Below, piece after piece: positions 10,676 through 24,850 of a DNA stretch of 64,000 bases. Origin of the DNA: Ptiloglossa arizonensis (lineage: Eukaryota > Arthropoda > Insecta > Hymenoptera > Colletidae); assembly GCF_051014685.1 (NCBI RefSeq), contig NW_027478891.1:310001-374000 (forward strand), read 5' to 3'. The translations under genes and the position numbers were made by a program. The notes under the pieces are model-generated. The model was not told where the DNA came from. It was given only the letters and a program-made list of their open reading frames with translations, and did no database searches. Each line of letters begins with the position of its first letter. Position 1 is the first letter of the stretch.

Positions 10676-11725
10676 ATGCTCGACACGAATAACTAGAACG
10701 GCCTAGGGGAAAATTGCGCATACCGTTGCAATCGGGCGAGTTTCTACTTTCAGATGCAACAGAAATTTTCCGGATTGGTCAATCCGTTCGCGAGATATGG
10801 CAGTTTGGAAGTAAGAAACGCTTGAGAAACTCAAAATTTTCGCAGTTCTGATGCTCGACACGAATAACTAGAACGGCCTAGGGGCAAAGTGCGCATACCG
10901 TTGTAATCGGGCGAGTTTCTACTTTCAGAAGCAACAGAAATTTTGCGGATTGGTCAATCCGTTCGCGAGATATGGCAGTTTGGAGGTATGAAACGCTTGA
11001 GAAACTCAAAATTTTCGCAGTTCTGATGCTCGAAACGAATGACTAGAACGGCCTAGGGGAGAAGTACGCTTACCGTTGTAATCGGGCGAGTTTCTACTTT
11101 CAGATGCAACAGAAATTATGCGGATTTGTCAATCCGTTCGCGAGATATGGCAGTTTGGAAGTAAGAAACGCTTGAGAAACTCAAAATTTTCGCAGTTCTG
11201 ATGCTCGACACGAATAACTAGAACGGCCTAGGGGCAAAGTGCGCATACCGTTGTAATCGGGCGAGTTTCTACTTTCAGAAGCAACAGAAATTTTGCGGAT
11301 TGGTCAATCCGTTCGCGAGATATGGCAGTTTGGATGTAAGAAACGCTTGAGAAACTCAAAATTTTCGCAGTTCTGATGCTCGACACGAATAACTAGAACG
11401 GCCTAGGGGAAAAGTGCGCACACCGTTGTAATCGGGCGAGTTTCTACTTTCAGATGCAATAGAAATTTTCCGGATTGGTCAATCCGTTCGCGAGATATGG
11501 CAGTTTGGAAGTACGAAACGCTTGAGAAACTCAAAATTTTCGCAGTTCTGATGCTCGACACGAATAACTAGAACGGCCTAGGGGCAAAGTGTGCATACCG
11601 TTGTAATCGGGCGAGATTCTACTTTCAGATGCAACAGAAATTTTGCGGATTGGTCGATCCGTTCGCGAGATGTGGCAGTTTGGAAGTAAGAAACGCTTGC
11701 GAAACTCAAAATTTTCGCAGTTCTG
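10676..11725. repeat. Link segment l m/n o p q b'
   Basis: Monomers 62-67 join the 14,175-bp duplication to copy 2 of the 11,375-bp duplication. Monomer 63 is a hybrid that begins as m (C35 A80) and ends as n (T139), so compared with monomers 15-17 one monomer is missing. Monomer 67 is b', whereas the equivalent monomer 2 is b, so the left border of the long duplication lies between about 11,598 and 11,757. Confidence 0.75.
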
Positions 11726-14700
11726 ATGCTCGACACGAATAACCAGAACGGCCTAGAGGAAAAGTGCGCATACCGTTGTAATCGGGCGAGTTTCTACTTT
11801 CAGATGCAACAGAAATTTTGCGGATTGGTCAATCCGTTCGCGAGATATGGCAGTTTGGATGTAAGAAACGCTTGAGAAACTCAAAATTTTCGCAGTTCTG
11901 ATGCTCGACACGAATAACTGGAATGGCCTAGGGGCAAAGTGCGCATAGCGTTGTAATCGGGCGAGATTCTACTTTCAGATGCAACAGAAATTTTGCGGAT
12001 TGATCAATCCGTTCGCGAGATATGGCAGTTTGGAGATAAGAAACGCTTGAGAAACTCAAAATTTTCGCAGTTCTGATGCTCGACACGAATAACTAGAACG
12101 GCCCAGGGGAAAAGTGCGCATACCGTTGCAATCGGGCGTGTTTCTACTTTCAGATGCAACAGAAATTTTGCGGATTGGTCAATCCGTTCGCGAGATATGG
12201 CAGTTTGGAGGTAAGAAACGCTTGAGAAACTCAAAATTTTCGCAGTTCTGATGCTCGACACGAATAACTAGAACGGCCTAGGGGCAAAGTGTGCATAGCG
12301 TTGTAATCGGGCGAGATTCTACTTTCAGATGCAACAGAAATTTTGCGGATTGGTCGATCCGTTCGCGAGATGTGGCAGTTTGGAAGTAAGAAACGCTTGC
12401 GAAACTCAAAATTTTCGCAGTTCTGATGCTCGACACGAATAACCAGAACGGCCTAGGGGAAAAGTGCGCATACCGTTGTAATCGGGCGAGTTTCTACTTT
12501 CAGATGCAACAGAAATTTTGCGGATTGGTCAATCCGTTCGCGAGATATGGCAGTTTGGATGTAAGAAACGATTGAGAAACTCAAAATTTTCGCAGTTCTG
12601 ATGCTCGACACGAATAACTAGAATGGCCTAGGGGCAAAGTGCGCATAGCGTTGTAATCGGGCGAGTTTCTACTTTCAGATGCAATAGAAATTTTGCGGAT
12701 TGGTCAATCCGTTCGCGAGATATGGCAGTTTGGAGGTAAGAAACGCTTGAGAAACTCAAAATTTTCGCAGTTCTGATGCTCGACACGATTAACTAGAACG
12801 GCCTAGGGGCAAAGTGCGCAAACCGTTGTAATCGGGCGAGTTTCTACTTTCAGATGGCACAGAAATTTTGCGGATTGATCAATCTGTTCGCGAGATATGG
12901 CAGTTTGGAGGTAAGAAACGCTTGAGAAACTCAAAATTTTCGCAGTTCTGATGCTCGAAACGAGTAACTAGAACGGCCTAGGGGAAAAATACGCACACCG
13001 TTGTAATCGGTCGAGTTTCTACTTTCAGATGCAACAGAAATTTTGCGGATTGGTCAATCCGTTCGCGAGATATGGCAGTTTGGAGGTAAGAAACGCTTGA
13101 GAAACTCAAAATTTTCGCAGTTCTGATGCTCGACACGAATAACTAGAACGGCCTAGGGGAAAAGTGCGCATACCGTTGTAATCGGGCGAGTTTCTACTTT
13201 CAGATGCAACAGAAATTTTGCGGATTGGTCGATCCGTTCGCGAGATGTGGCAGTTTGGAAGTAAGAAACGCTTGAGAAACTCAAAATTTTCGCAGTTCTG
13301 ATGCTCGACACGAATGACTAGAACGGCCTAGGGGAGAAGTACGCATACCGTTGTAATCGGGCGAGTTTCTACTTTCAGATGCAACAGAAATTATGCGGAT
13401 TGGTCAATCCGTTCGCGAGATATGGCAGTTTGGAGGTAAGAAACGCTTGAGAAACTCAAAATTTCCGCAGTTCTGATGCTCGAAACGAATAACTAGAACC
13501 GCCTAGGGGAAAAGTGCGCATACCGTTGTAATCGGGCGAGCTTCTACTATCAGATGCAACAGAAATTTTGCGGATTGATCAGTCCGTTCGCGAGATATGG
13601 CAGTTTGGAGATAAGAAACGCTTGAGAAACTCAAAATTTTCGCAGTTCTGATGCTCGACACGAATAACTAGAACGGCCTAGGGGAAAATTGCGCATACCG
13701 TTGCAATCGGGCGAGTTTCTACTTTCAGATGCAACAGAAATTTTCCGGATTGGTCAATCCGTTCGCGAGATATGGCAGTTTGGAAGTAAGAAACGCTTGA
13801 GAAACACAAAATTTTCGCAGTTCTGATGCTCGACACGAATAACTAGAACGGCCTAGGGGCAAAGTGCGCATACCGTTGTAATCGGGCGAGTTTCTACTTT
13901 CAGAAGCAACAGAAATTTTGCGGATTGGTCAATCCGTTCGCGAGATATGGCAGTTTGGAGGTAAGAAACGCTTGAGAAACTCAAAATTTTCGCAGTTCTG
14001 ATGCTCGAAACGAATGACTAGAACGGCGTAGGGGAGAAGTACGCATACCGTTGTAATCGGGCGAGTTTCTACTTTCAGATGCAACAGAAATTTTGCGGAT
14101 TGGTCAATCCGTTCGCGAGATATGGCAGTTTGGAGGTATGAAACGCTTGAGAAACTCAAAATTTTCGCAGTTCTGATGCTCGAAACGAATGACTAGAACG
14201 GCCTAGGGGAGAAGTACGCTTACCGTTGTAATCGGGCGAGTTTCTACTTTCAGATGCAACAGAAATTATGCGGATTTGTCAATCCGTTCGCGAGATATGG
14301 CAGTTTGGAAGTAAGAAACGCTTGAGAAACTCAAAATTTTCGCAGTTCTGATGCTCGACACGAATAACTAGAACGGCCTAGGGGCAAAGTGCGCATACCG
14401 TTGTAATCGGGCGAGTTTCTACTTTCAGAAGCAACAGAAATTTTGCGGATTGGTCAATCCGTTCGCGAGATATGGCAGTTTGGATGTAAGAAACGCTTGA
14501 GAAACTCAAAATTTTCGCAGTTCTGATGCTCGACACGAATAACTAGAACGGCCTAGGGGAAAAGTGCGCATACCGTTGTAATCGGGCGAGTTTCTACTTT
14601 CAGATGCAATAGAAATTTTCCGGATTGGTCAATCCGTTCGCGAGATATGGCAGTTTGGAAGTACGAAACGCTTGAGAAACTCAAAATTTTCGCAGTTCTG

Positions 14701-15225
14701 ATGCTCGACACGAATAACTAGAACGGCCTAGGGGCAAAGTGTGCATACCGTTGTAATCGGGCGAGATTCTACTTTCAGATGCAACAGAAATTTTGCGGAT
14801 TGGTCGATCCGTTCGCGAGATGTGGCAGTTTGGAAGTAAGAAACGCTTGCGAAACTCAAAATTTTCGCAGTTCTGATGCTCGACACGAATAACCAGAACG
14901 GCCTAGGGGAAAAGTGCGCATACCGTTGTAATCGGGCGAGTTTCTACTTTCAGATGCAACAGAAATTTTGCGGATTGGTCAATCCGTTCGCGAGATATGG
15001 CAGTTTTGAGGTAAGAAACGCTTGAGAAACTCAAAATTTTCGCAGTTCTGATGCTCGACACGAATAACTAGAATGGCCTAGGGGCAAAGTGCGCATAGCG
15101 TTGTAATCGGGCGAGTTTCTACTTTCAGATGCAATAGAAATTTTCCGGATTGGTCAATCCGTTCGCGAGATATGGCAGTTTGGAAGTACGAAACGCTTGA
15201 GAAACTCAAAATTTTCGCAGTTCTG
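11726..15225. repeat. Long duplication, copy 2 (offset 11,375 bp)
   Basis: Monomers 68-87 repeat the class order and rare marks of 351-3,850. Changes private to this copy include GCAAACCG near 12,820, CTACTATCAG near 13,545 and GAAACACAAA near 13,801. Confidence 0.88.
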
Positions 15226-15750
15226 ATGCTCGACACGAATAACTAGAACGGCCTAGGGGCAAAGTGTGCATACCGTTGTAATCGGGCGAGATTCTACTTT
15301 CAGATGCAACAGAAATTTTGCGGATTGGTCGATCCGTTCGCGAGATGTGGCAGTTTGGAAGTAAGAAACGCTTGCGAAACTCAAAATTTTCGCAGTTCTG
15401 ATGCTCGACACGAATAACCAGAACGGCCTAGGGGAAAAGTGCGCATACCGTTGTAATCGGGCGAGTTTCTACTTTCAGATGCAACAGAAATTTTGCGGAT
15501 TGGTCAATCCGTTCGCGAGATATGGCAGTTTTGAGGTAAGAAACGCTTGAGAAACTCAAAATTTTCGCAGTTCTGATGCTCGACACGAATAACTAGAATG
15601 GCCTAGGGGCAAAGTGCGCATAGCGTTGTAATCGGGCGAGTTTCTACTTTCAGATGCAATAGAAATTTTCCGGATTGGTCAATCCGTTCGCGAGATATGG
15701 CAGTTTGGAAGTACGAAACGCTTGAGAAACTCAAAATTTTCGCAGTTCTG
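15226..15750. repeat. Extra b' c' f' trimer (525-bp tandem duplication)
   Basis: Monomers 88-90 repeat monomers 85-87 (14,701-15,225) with no difference that I could see, including the rare TTTTGAGG mark in c'. Copy 1 of the long duplication has this trimer only once, at 3,326-3,850. The gain is therefore younger than the 11-kb duplication, or copy 1 lost a unit. Confidence 0.8.
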
Positions 15751-16450
15751 ATGCTCGACACGAATAACTAGAACGGCCTAGGGGCAAAGTGTGCATACCG
15801 TTGTAATCGGGCGAGATTCTACTTTCAGATGCAACAGAAATTTTGCGGATTGGTCGATCCGTTCGCGAGATGTGGCAGTTTGGAAGTAAGAAACGCTTGC
15901 GAAACTCAAAATTTTCGCAGTTCTGATGCTCGACACGAATAACCAGAACGGCCTAGGGGAAAAGTGCGCATACCGTTGTAATCGGGCGAGTTTCTACTTT
16001 CAGATGCAACAGAAATTTTGCGGATTGGTCAATCCGTTCGCGAGATATGGCAGTTTGGAGGTAAGAAACGCTTGAGAAACTCAAAATTTTCGCAGTTCTG
16101 ATGCTCGACACGAATAACTAGAATGGCCTAGGGGCAAAGTGCGCATAGCGTTGTAATCGGGCGAGTTTCTACTTTCAGATGCAACAGAAATTTTGCGGAT
16201 TGGTCAATCCGTTCGCGAGATATGGCAGTTTGGAGGTAAGAAACGCTTGAGAAACTCAAAATTTTCGCAGTTCTGATGCTCGACACGAATAACTAGAACG
16301 GCCTAGGGGAAAAGTGCGCATACCGTTGTAATCGGGCGAGTTTCTACTTTCAGATGCAACAGAAATTTTGCGGATTGGTCAATCCGTTCGCGAGATATGG
16401 CAGTTTGGAGGTAAGAAACGCTTGAGGAACTCAAAATTTTCGCAATTCTG
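15751..16450. repeat. b' c f r segment of the long duplication, copy 2
   Basis: Monomers 91-94 correspond to monomers 23-26 (3,851-4,550). The r monomer ends in GAGGAAC and CGCAATTCTG, marks that always precede an s monomer in this window. The segment leads into the perfect 2,100-bp duplication. Confidence 0.8.
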
Positions 16451-18550
16451 ATGCTCGAAACGAATAACTAGAACGCCCTAGGGGAAAAGTGCGCATACCG
16501 TTGTAATCGGGCGAGTTTCTACTTTCAGAAGCAACAGAAATTTTGCGGATTGGTCAATCCGTTCGCGAGATATGGCAGTTTGGATGTAAGAAACGCTTGA
16601 GAAACTCAAAATTTTCGCAGTTCTGATGCTCGAAACGAATGACTAGAACGGCGTAGGGGAGAAGTACGCATACCGTTGTAATCGGGCGAGTTTCTACTTT
16701 CAGATGCAACAGAAATTATGCGGATTGGTCAATCCGTTCGCGAGATATGGCAGTTTGGAGGTAAGAAACGCTTGAGAAACTCAAAATTTCCGCAGTTCTG
16801 ATGCTCGAAACGAATAACTAGAACCGCCTAGGGGAAAAGTGCGCATACCGTTGTAATCGGGCGAGCTTCTACTTTCAGATGCAACAGAAATTTTGCGGAT
16901 TGATCAGTCCGTTCGCGAGATATGGCAGTTTGGAGATAAGAAACGCTTGAGAAACTCAAAATTTTCGCAGTTCTGATGCTCGACACGAATAACTAGAACG
17001 GCCTAGGGGAAAATTGCGCATACCGTTGCAATCGGGCGAGTTTCTACTTTCAGAAGCAACAGAAATTTTGCGGATTGGTCAATCCGTTCGCGAGATATGG
17101 CAGTTTGGAGGTAAGAAACGCTTGAGAAACTCAAAATTTTCGCAGTTCTGATGCTCGAAACGAATGACTAGAACGGCGTAGGGGAAAAGTGCGCATACCG
17201 TTGTAATCGGGCGAGTTTCTACTTTCAGATGCAACAGAAATTTTGCGGATTGATCAATCCGTTCGCGAGATATGGCAGTTTGGAGATAAGAAACGCTTGA
17301 GAAACTCAAAATTTTCGCAGTTCTGATGCTCGACACGAATAACTAGAACGGCCCAGGGGAAAAGTGCGCATACCGTTGCAATCGGGCGTGTTTCTACTTT
17401 CAGATGCAACAGAAATTTTGCGGATTGGTCAATCCGTTCGCGAGATATGGCGGTTTGGAGGTAAGAAACGCTTGAGAAACTCAAAATTTTCGCAGTTCTG
17501 ATGCTCGACACGAATAACTAGAACGGCCTAGGGGAAAAGTGCGCATACCGTTGTAATCGGGCGAGTTTCTACTTTCAGATGCAACAGAAATTTTCCGGAT
17601 TGGTCAATCCGTTCGCGAGATATGGCAGTTTGGAAGTAAGAAACGCTTGAGAAACTCAAAATTTTCGCAGTTCTGATGCTCGACACGAATAACTAGAACG
17701 GCCTAGGGGCAAAGTGTGCATAGCGTTGTAATCGGGCGAGATTCTACTTTCAGATGCAACAGAAATTTTGCGGATTGGTCGATCCGTTCGCGAGATGTGG
17801 CAGTTTGGAAGTAAGAAACGCTTGCGAAACTCAAAATTTTCGCAGTTCTGATGCTCGACACGAATAACCAGAACGGCCTAGAGGAAAAGTGCGCATACCG
17901 TTGTAATCGGGCGAGTTTCTACTTTCAGATGCAACAGAAATTTTGCGGATTGGTCAATCCGTTCGCGAGATATGGCAGTTTGGATGTAAGAAACGCTTGA
18001 GAAACTCAAAATTTTCGCAGTTCTGATGCTCGACACGAATAACTGGAATGGCCTAGGGGCAAAGTGCGCATAGCGTTGTAATCGGGCGAGTTTCTACTTT
18101 CAGATGCAACAGAAATTTTGCGGATTGGTCAATCCGTTCGCGAGATATGGCAGTTTGGAGGTAAGAAACGCTTGAGAAACTCAAAATTTTCGCAGTTCTG
18201 ATGCTCGACACGATTAACTAGAACGGCCTAGGGGCAAAGTGCGCATACCGTTGTAATCGGGCGAGTTTCTACTTTCAGATGGCACAGAAATTTTGCGGAT
18301 TGATCAATCTGTTCGCGAGATATGGCAGTTTGGAGGTAAGAAACGCTTGAGAAACTCAAAATTTTCGCAGTTCTGATGCTCGAAACGAGTAACTAGAACG
18401 GCCTAGGGGAAAAATACGCACACCGTTGTAATCGGTCGAGTTTCTACTTTCAGATGCAACAGAAATTTTGCGGATTGGTCAATCCGTTCGCGAGATATGG
18501 CAGTTTGGAGGTAAGAAACGCTTGAGGAACTCAAAATTTTCGCAATTCTG
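16451..18550. repeat. 12-monomer unit, copy A of a perfect 2,100-bp tandem duplication
   Basis: Monomers 95-106 read s t k l/m n/d e a b c f g h. Comparing the unit with the following 2,100 bases line by line, I found them identical except near the end of the last monomer. There this copy has the GAGGAAC and GCAATTCTG ending of class r while copy B continues as h. The h/r hybrid (monomer 106) is the recombination junction, and the exchange lies between about 18,436 and 18,525. Both copies share the rare GAACGCCCTA mark in s. Confidence 0.93.
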
Positions 18551-20650
18551 ATGCTCGAAACGAATAACTAGAACGCCCTAGGGGAAAAGTGCGCATACCG
18601 TTGTAATCGGGCGAGTTTCTACTTTCAGAAGCAACAGAAATTTTGCGGATTGGTCAATCCGTTCGCGAGATATGGCAGTTTGGATGTAAGAAACGCTTGA
18701 GAAACTCAAAATTTTCGCAGTTCTGATGCTCGAAACGAATGACTAGAACGGCGTAGGGGAGAAGTACGCATACCGTTGTAATCGGGCGAGTTTCTACTTT
18801 CAGATGCAACAGAAATTATGCGGATTGGTCAATCCGTTCGCGAGATATGGCAGTTTGGAGGTAAGAAACGCTTGAGAAACTCAAAATTTCCGCAGTTCTG
18901 ATGCTCGAAACGAATAACTAGAACCGCCTAGGGGAAAAGTGCGCATACCGTTGTAATCGGGCGAGCTTCTACTTTCAGATGCAACAGAAATTTTGCGGAT
19001 TGATCAGTCCGTTCGCGAGATATGGCAGTTTGGAGATAAGAAACGCTTGAGAAACTCAAAATTTTCGCAGTTCTGATGCTCGACACGAATAACTAGAACG
19101 GCCTAGGGGAAAATTGCGCATACCGTTGCAATCGGGCGAGTTTCTACTTTCAGAAGCAACAGAAATTTTGCGGATTGGTCAATCCGTTCGCGAGATATGG
19201 CAGTTTGGAGGTAAGAAACGCTTGAGAAACTCAAAATTTTCGCAGTTCTGATGCTCGAAACGAATGACTAGAACGGCGTAGGGGAAAAGTGCGCATACCG
19301 TTGTAATCGGGCGAGTTTCTACTTTCAGATGCAACAGAAATTTTGCGGATTGATCAATCCGTTCGCGAGATATGGCAGTTTGGAGATAAGAAACGCTTGA
19401 GAAACTCAAAATTTTCGCAGTTCTGATGCTCGACACGAATAACTAGAACGGCCCAGGGGAAAAGTGCGCATACCGTTGCAATCGGGCGTGTTTCTACTTT
19501 CAGATGCAACAGAAATTTTGCGGATTGGTCAATCCGTTCGCGAGATATGGCGGTTTGGAGGTAAGAAACGCTTGAGAAACTCAAAATTTTCGCAGTTCTG
19601 ATGCTCGACACGAATAACTAGAACGGCCTAGGGGAAAAGTGCGCATACCGTTGTAATCGGGCGAGTTTCTACTTTCAGATGCAACAGAAATTTTCCGGAT
19701 TGGTCAATCCGTTCGCGAGATATGGCAGTTTGGAAGTAAGAAACGCTTGAGAAACTCAAAATTTTCGCAGTTCTGATGCTCGACACGAATAACTAGAACG
19801 GCCTAGGGGCAAAGTGTGCATAGCGTTGTAATCGGGCGAGATTCTACTTTCAGATGCAACAGAAATTTTGCGGATTGGTCGATCCGTTCGCGAGATGTGG
19901 CAGTTTGGAAGTAAGAAACGCTTGCGAAACTCAAAATTTTCGCAGTTCTGATGCTCGACACGAATAACCAGAACGGCCTAGAGGAAAAGTGCGCATACCG
20001 TTGTAATCGGGCGAGTTTCTACTTTCAGATGCAACAGAAATTTTGCGGATTGGTCAATCCGTTCGCGAGATATGGCAGTTTGGATGTAAGAAACGCTTGA
20101 GAAACTCAAAATTTTCGCAGTTCTGATGCTCGACACGAATAACTGGAATGGCCTAGGGGCAAAGTGCGCATAGCGTTGTAATCGGGCGAGTTTCTACTTT
20201 CAGATGCAACAGAAATTTTGCGGATTGGTCAATCCGTTCGCGAGATATGGCAGTTTGGAGGTAAGAAACGCTTGAGAAACTCAAAATTTTCGCAGTTCTG
20301 ATGCTCGACACGATTAACTAGAACGGCCTAGGGGCAAAGTGCGCATACCGTTGTAATCGGGCGAGTTTCTACTTTCAGATGGCACAGAAATTTTGCGGAT
20401 TGATCAATCTGTTCGCGAGATATGGCAGTTTGGAGGTAAGAAACGCTTGAGAAACTCAAAATTTTCGCAGTTCTGATGCTCGAAACGAGTAACTAGAACG
20501 GCCTAGGGGAAAAATACGCACACCGTTGTAATCGGTCGAGTTTCTACTTTCAGATGCAACAGAAATTTTGCGGATTGGTCAATCCGTTCGCGAGATATGG
20601 CAGTTTGGAGGTAAGAAACGCTTGAGAAACTCAAAATTTTCGCAGTTCTG
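18551..20650. repeat. 12-monomer unit, copy B of the 2,100-bp tandem duplication
   Basis: Monomers 107-118 are the second copy, with the same classes and the same rare marks (GAACGCCCTA in s, CGGTTTGG in e, CCTAGAGG in c, AACTGGAATGG in f). Its last monomer is a complete h and continues into i. Identity over about 2.1 kb makes this the youngest duplication I could verify, unless it is an assembly artefact. Confidence 0.93.
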
Positions 20651-23600
20651 ATGCTCGACACGAATAACTAGAACGGCCTAGGGGAAAAGTGCGCATACCG
20701 TTGTAATCGGGCGAGTTTCTACTTTCAGATGCAACAGAAATTTTGCGGATTGGTCGATCCGTTCGCGAGATGTGGCAGTTTGGAAGTAAGAAACGCTTGA
20801 GAAACTCAAAATTTTCGCAGTTCTGATGCTCGACACGAATGACTAGAACGGCCTAGGGGAAAATTGCGCATACCGTTGCAATCGGGCGAGTTTCTACTTT
20901 CAGATGCAACAGAAATTTTCCGGATTGGTCAATCCGTTCGCGAGATATGGCAGTTTGGAAGTAAGAAACGCTTGAGAAACTCAAAATTTTCGCAGTTCTG
21001 ATGCTCGACACGAATAACTAGAACGGCCTAGGGGCAAAGTGCGCATACCGTTGTAATCGGGCGAGTTTCTACTTTCAGAAGCAACAGAAATTTTGCGGAT
21101 TGGTCAATCCGTTCGCGAGATATGGCAGTTTGGAGGTAAGAAACGCTTGAGAAACTCAAAATTTTCGCAGTTCTGATGCTCGAAACGAATGACTAGAACG
21201 GCGTAGGGGAGAAGTACGCATACCGTTGTAATCGGGCGAGTTTCTACTTTCAGATGCAACAGAAATTTTGCGGATTGGTGAATCCGTTCGCGAGATATGG
21301 CAGTTTGGAGGTATGAAACGCTTGAGAAACTCAAAATTTTCGCAGTTCTGATGCTCGAAACGAATGACTAGAACGGCCTAGGGGAGAAGTACGCTTACCG
21401 TTGTAATCGGGCGAGTTTCTACTTTCAGATGCAACAGAAATTATGCGGATTTGTCAATCCGTTCGCGAGATATGGCAGTTTGGAAGTAAGAAACGCTTGA
21501 GAAACTCAAAATTTTCGCAGTGCTAATGCTCGAAACGAGTAACTAGAACGGCCTAGGGGAAAAGTGCGCATACCGTTGTAATCGGGCGAGTTTCTACTTT
21601 CAGATGCAACAGAAATTTTGCGGATTGGTCGATCCGTTCGCGAGATGTGGCAGTTTGGAAGTAAGAAACGCTTGCGAAACTCAAAATTTTCGCAGTTCTG
21701 ATGCTCGACACGAATAACCAGAACGGCCTAGGGGAAAAGTGCGCATACCGTTGTAATCGGGCGAGTTTCTACTTTCAGATGCAACAGAAATTTTTCGGAT
21801 TGGTCAATCCGTTCGCGAGATATGGCAGTTTGGAGGTAAGAAACGCTTGAGAAACTCAAAATTTTCGCAGTTCTGATGCTCGACACGAATAACTAGAATG
21901 GCCTAGGGGCAAAGTGCGCATAGCGTTGTAATCGGGCGAGTTTCTACTTTCAGATGCAATAGAAATTTTCCGGATTGGTCAATCCGTTCGCGAGATATGG
22001 CAGTTTGGAAGTACGAAACGCTTGAGAAACTCAAAATTTTCGCAGTTCTGATGCTCGACACGAATAACTAGAACGGCCTAGGGGCAAAGTGTGCATACCG
22101 TTGTAATCGGGCGAGATTCTACTTTCAGATGCAACAGAAATTTTGCGGATTGGTCGATCCGTTCGCGAGATGTGGCAGTTTGGAAGTAAGAAACGCTTGC
22201 GAAACTCAAAATTTTCGCAGTTCTGATGCTCGACACGAATAACCAGAACGGCCTAGGGGAAAAGTGCGCATACCGTTGTAATCGGGCGAGTTTCTACTTT
22301 CAGATGCAACAGAAATTTTGCGGATTGGTCAATCCGTTCGCGAGATATGGCAGTTTGGAGGTAAGAAACGCTTGAGAAACTCAAAATTTTCGCAGTTCTG
22401 ATGCTCGACACGAATAACTAGAATGGCCTAGGGGCAAAGTGCGCATAGCGTTGTAATCGGGCGAGTTTCTACTTTCAGATGCAACAGAAATTTTGCGGAT
22501 TGGTCAATCCGTTCGCGAGATATGGCAGTTTGGAGGTAAGAAACGCTTGAGAAACTCAAAATTTTTGCAGTTCTGATGCTCGACACGAATAACTAGAACG
22601 GCCTAGGGGAAAAGTGCGCATACCGTTGTAATCGGGCGAGTTTCTACTTTCAGATGCAACAGAAATTTTGCGGATTGGTCAATCCGTTCGCGAGATATGG
22701 CAGTTTGGAGGTAAGAAACGCTTGAGGAACTCAAAATTTTCGCAATTCTGATGCTCGAAACGAATAACTAGAACGGCCTAGGGGAAAAGTGCGCATACCG
22801 TTGTAATCGGGCGAGTTTCTACTTTCAGAAGCAACAGAAATTTTGCGGATTGGTCAATCCGTTCGCGAGATATGGCAGTTTGGATGTAAGAAACGCTTGA
22901 GAAACTCAAAATTTTCGCAGTTCTGATGCTCGAAACGAATGACTAGAACGGCGTAGGGGAGAAGTACGCATACCGTTGTAATCGGGCGAGTTTCTACTTT
23001 CAGATGCAACAGAAATTATGCGGATTGGTCAATCCGTTCGCGAGATATGGCAGTTTGGAGGTAAGAAACGCTTGAGAAACTCAAAATTTCCGCAGTTCTG
23101 ATGCTCGAAACGAATAACTAGAACCGCCTAGGGGAAAAGTGCGCATACCGTTGTAATCGGGCGAGCTTCTACTTTCAGATGCAACAGAAATTTTGCGGAT
23201 TGATCAGTCCGTTCGCGAGATATGGCAGTTTGGAGATAAGAAACGCTTGAGAAACTCAAAATTTTCGCAGTTCTGATGCTCGACACGAATAACTAGAACG
23301 GCCTAGGGGAAAATTGCGCATACCGTTGCAATCGGGCGAGTTTCTACTTTCAGAAGCAACAGAAATTTTGCGGATTGGTCAATCCGTTCGCGAGATATGG
23401 CAGTTTGGAGGTAAGAAACGCTTGAGAAACTCAAAATTTTCGCAGTTCTGATGCTCGAAACGAATGACTAGAACGGCGTAGGGGAAAAGTGCGCATACCG
23501 TTGTAATCGGGCGAGTTTCTACTTTCAGATGCAACAGAAATTTTGCGGATTGATCAATCCGTTCGCGAGATATGGCAGTTTGGAGATAAGAAACGCTTGA

Positions 23601-24850
23601 GAAACTCAAAATTTTCGCAGTTCTGATGCTCGACACGAATAACTAGAACGGCCCAGGGGAAAAGTGCGCATACCGTTGCAATCGGGCGTGTTTCTACTTT
23701 CAGATGCAACAGAAATTTTGCGGATTGGTCAATCCGTTCGCGAGATATGGCGGTTTGGAGGTAAGAAACGCTTGAGAAACTCAAAATTTTCGCAGTTCTG
23801 ATGCTCGACACGAATAACTAGAACGGCCTAGGGGAAAAGTGCGCATACCGTTGTAATCGGGCGAGTTTCTACTTTCAGATGCAACAGAAATTTTCCGGAT
23901 TGGTCAATCCGTTCGCGAGATATGGCAGTTTGGAAGTAAGAAACGCTTGAGAAACTCAAAATTTTCGCAGTTCTGATGCTCGACACGAATAACTAGAACG
24001 GCCTAGGGGCAAAGTGCGCATACCGTTGCAATCGGGCGTGTTTCTACTTTCAGATGCAACAGAAACTTTGCGGATTGGTCAATCCGTTCGCGAGATATGG
24101 CAGTTTGGAGGTAAGAAACGCTTGAGAAACTCAAAATTTTCGCAGTTCTGATGCTCGACACGAATAACTAGAACGGCCTAGGGGAAAAGTGCGCATACCG
24201 TTGTAATCGGGCGAGTTTCTACTTTCAGACGCAACAGAAATTTTCCGGATTGGTCAATCCGTTCGCGAGATATGGCAGTTTGGAAGTAAGAAACGCTTGA
24301 GAAACTCAAAATTTTCGCAGTTCTGATGCTCGACACGAATGACTAGAACGGCCTAGGGGAGAAGTACGCATACCGTTGTAATCGGGCGAGTTTCTACTTT
24401 CAGATGCAACAGAAATTTTGCGGATTGGTCGATCCGTTCGCGAGATGTGGCAGTTTGGAAGTAAGAAACGCTTGAGAAACTCAAAATTTTCGCAGTTCTG
24501 ATGCTCGACACGAATGACTAGAACGGCCTAGGGGAGAAGTACGCATACCGTTGTAATCGGGCGAGTTTCTACTTTCAGATGCAACAGAAATTATGCGGAT
24601 TGGTCAATCCGTTCGCGAGATATGGCAGTTTGGAGGTAAGAAACGCTTGAGAAACTCAAAATTTCCGCAGTTCTGATGCTCGAAACGAATAACTAGAACC
24701 GCCTAGGGGAAAAGTGCGCATACCGTTGTAATCGGGCGAGCTTCTACTTTCAGATGCAACAGAAATTTTGCGGATTGATCAGTCCGTTCGCGAGATATGG
24801 CAGTTTGGAGATAAGAAACGCTTGAGAAACTCAAAATTTTCGCAGTTCTG
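20126..24850. repeat. 4.7-kb duplication, copy 2 (offset 14,175 bp)
   Basis: Monomers 116-142 match 5,951-10,675 and overlap the end of the 2,100-bp copy B. Changes private to this copy include TTTTTCGG near 21,791, ATTTTTGCAG near 22,561, AAACTTTG near 24,064 and CAGACGC near 24,228. The match ends in monomer 143, where copy 1 continues as l but this copy turns into an l/e hybrid. Confidence 0.87.
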
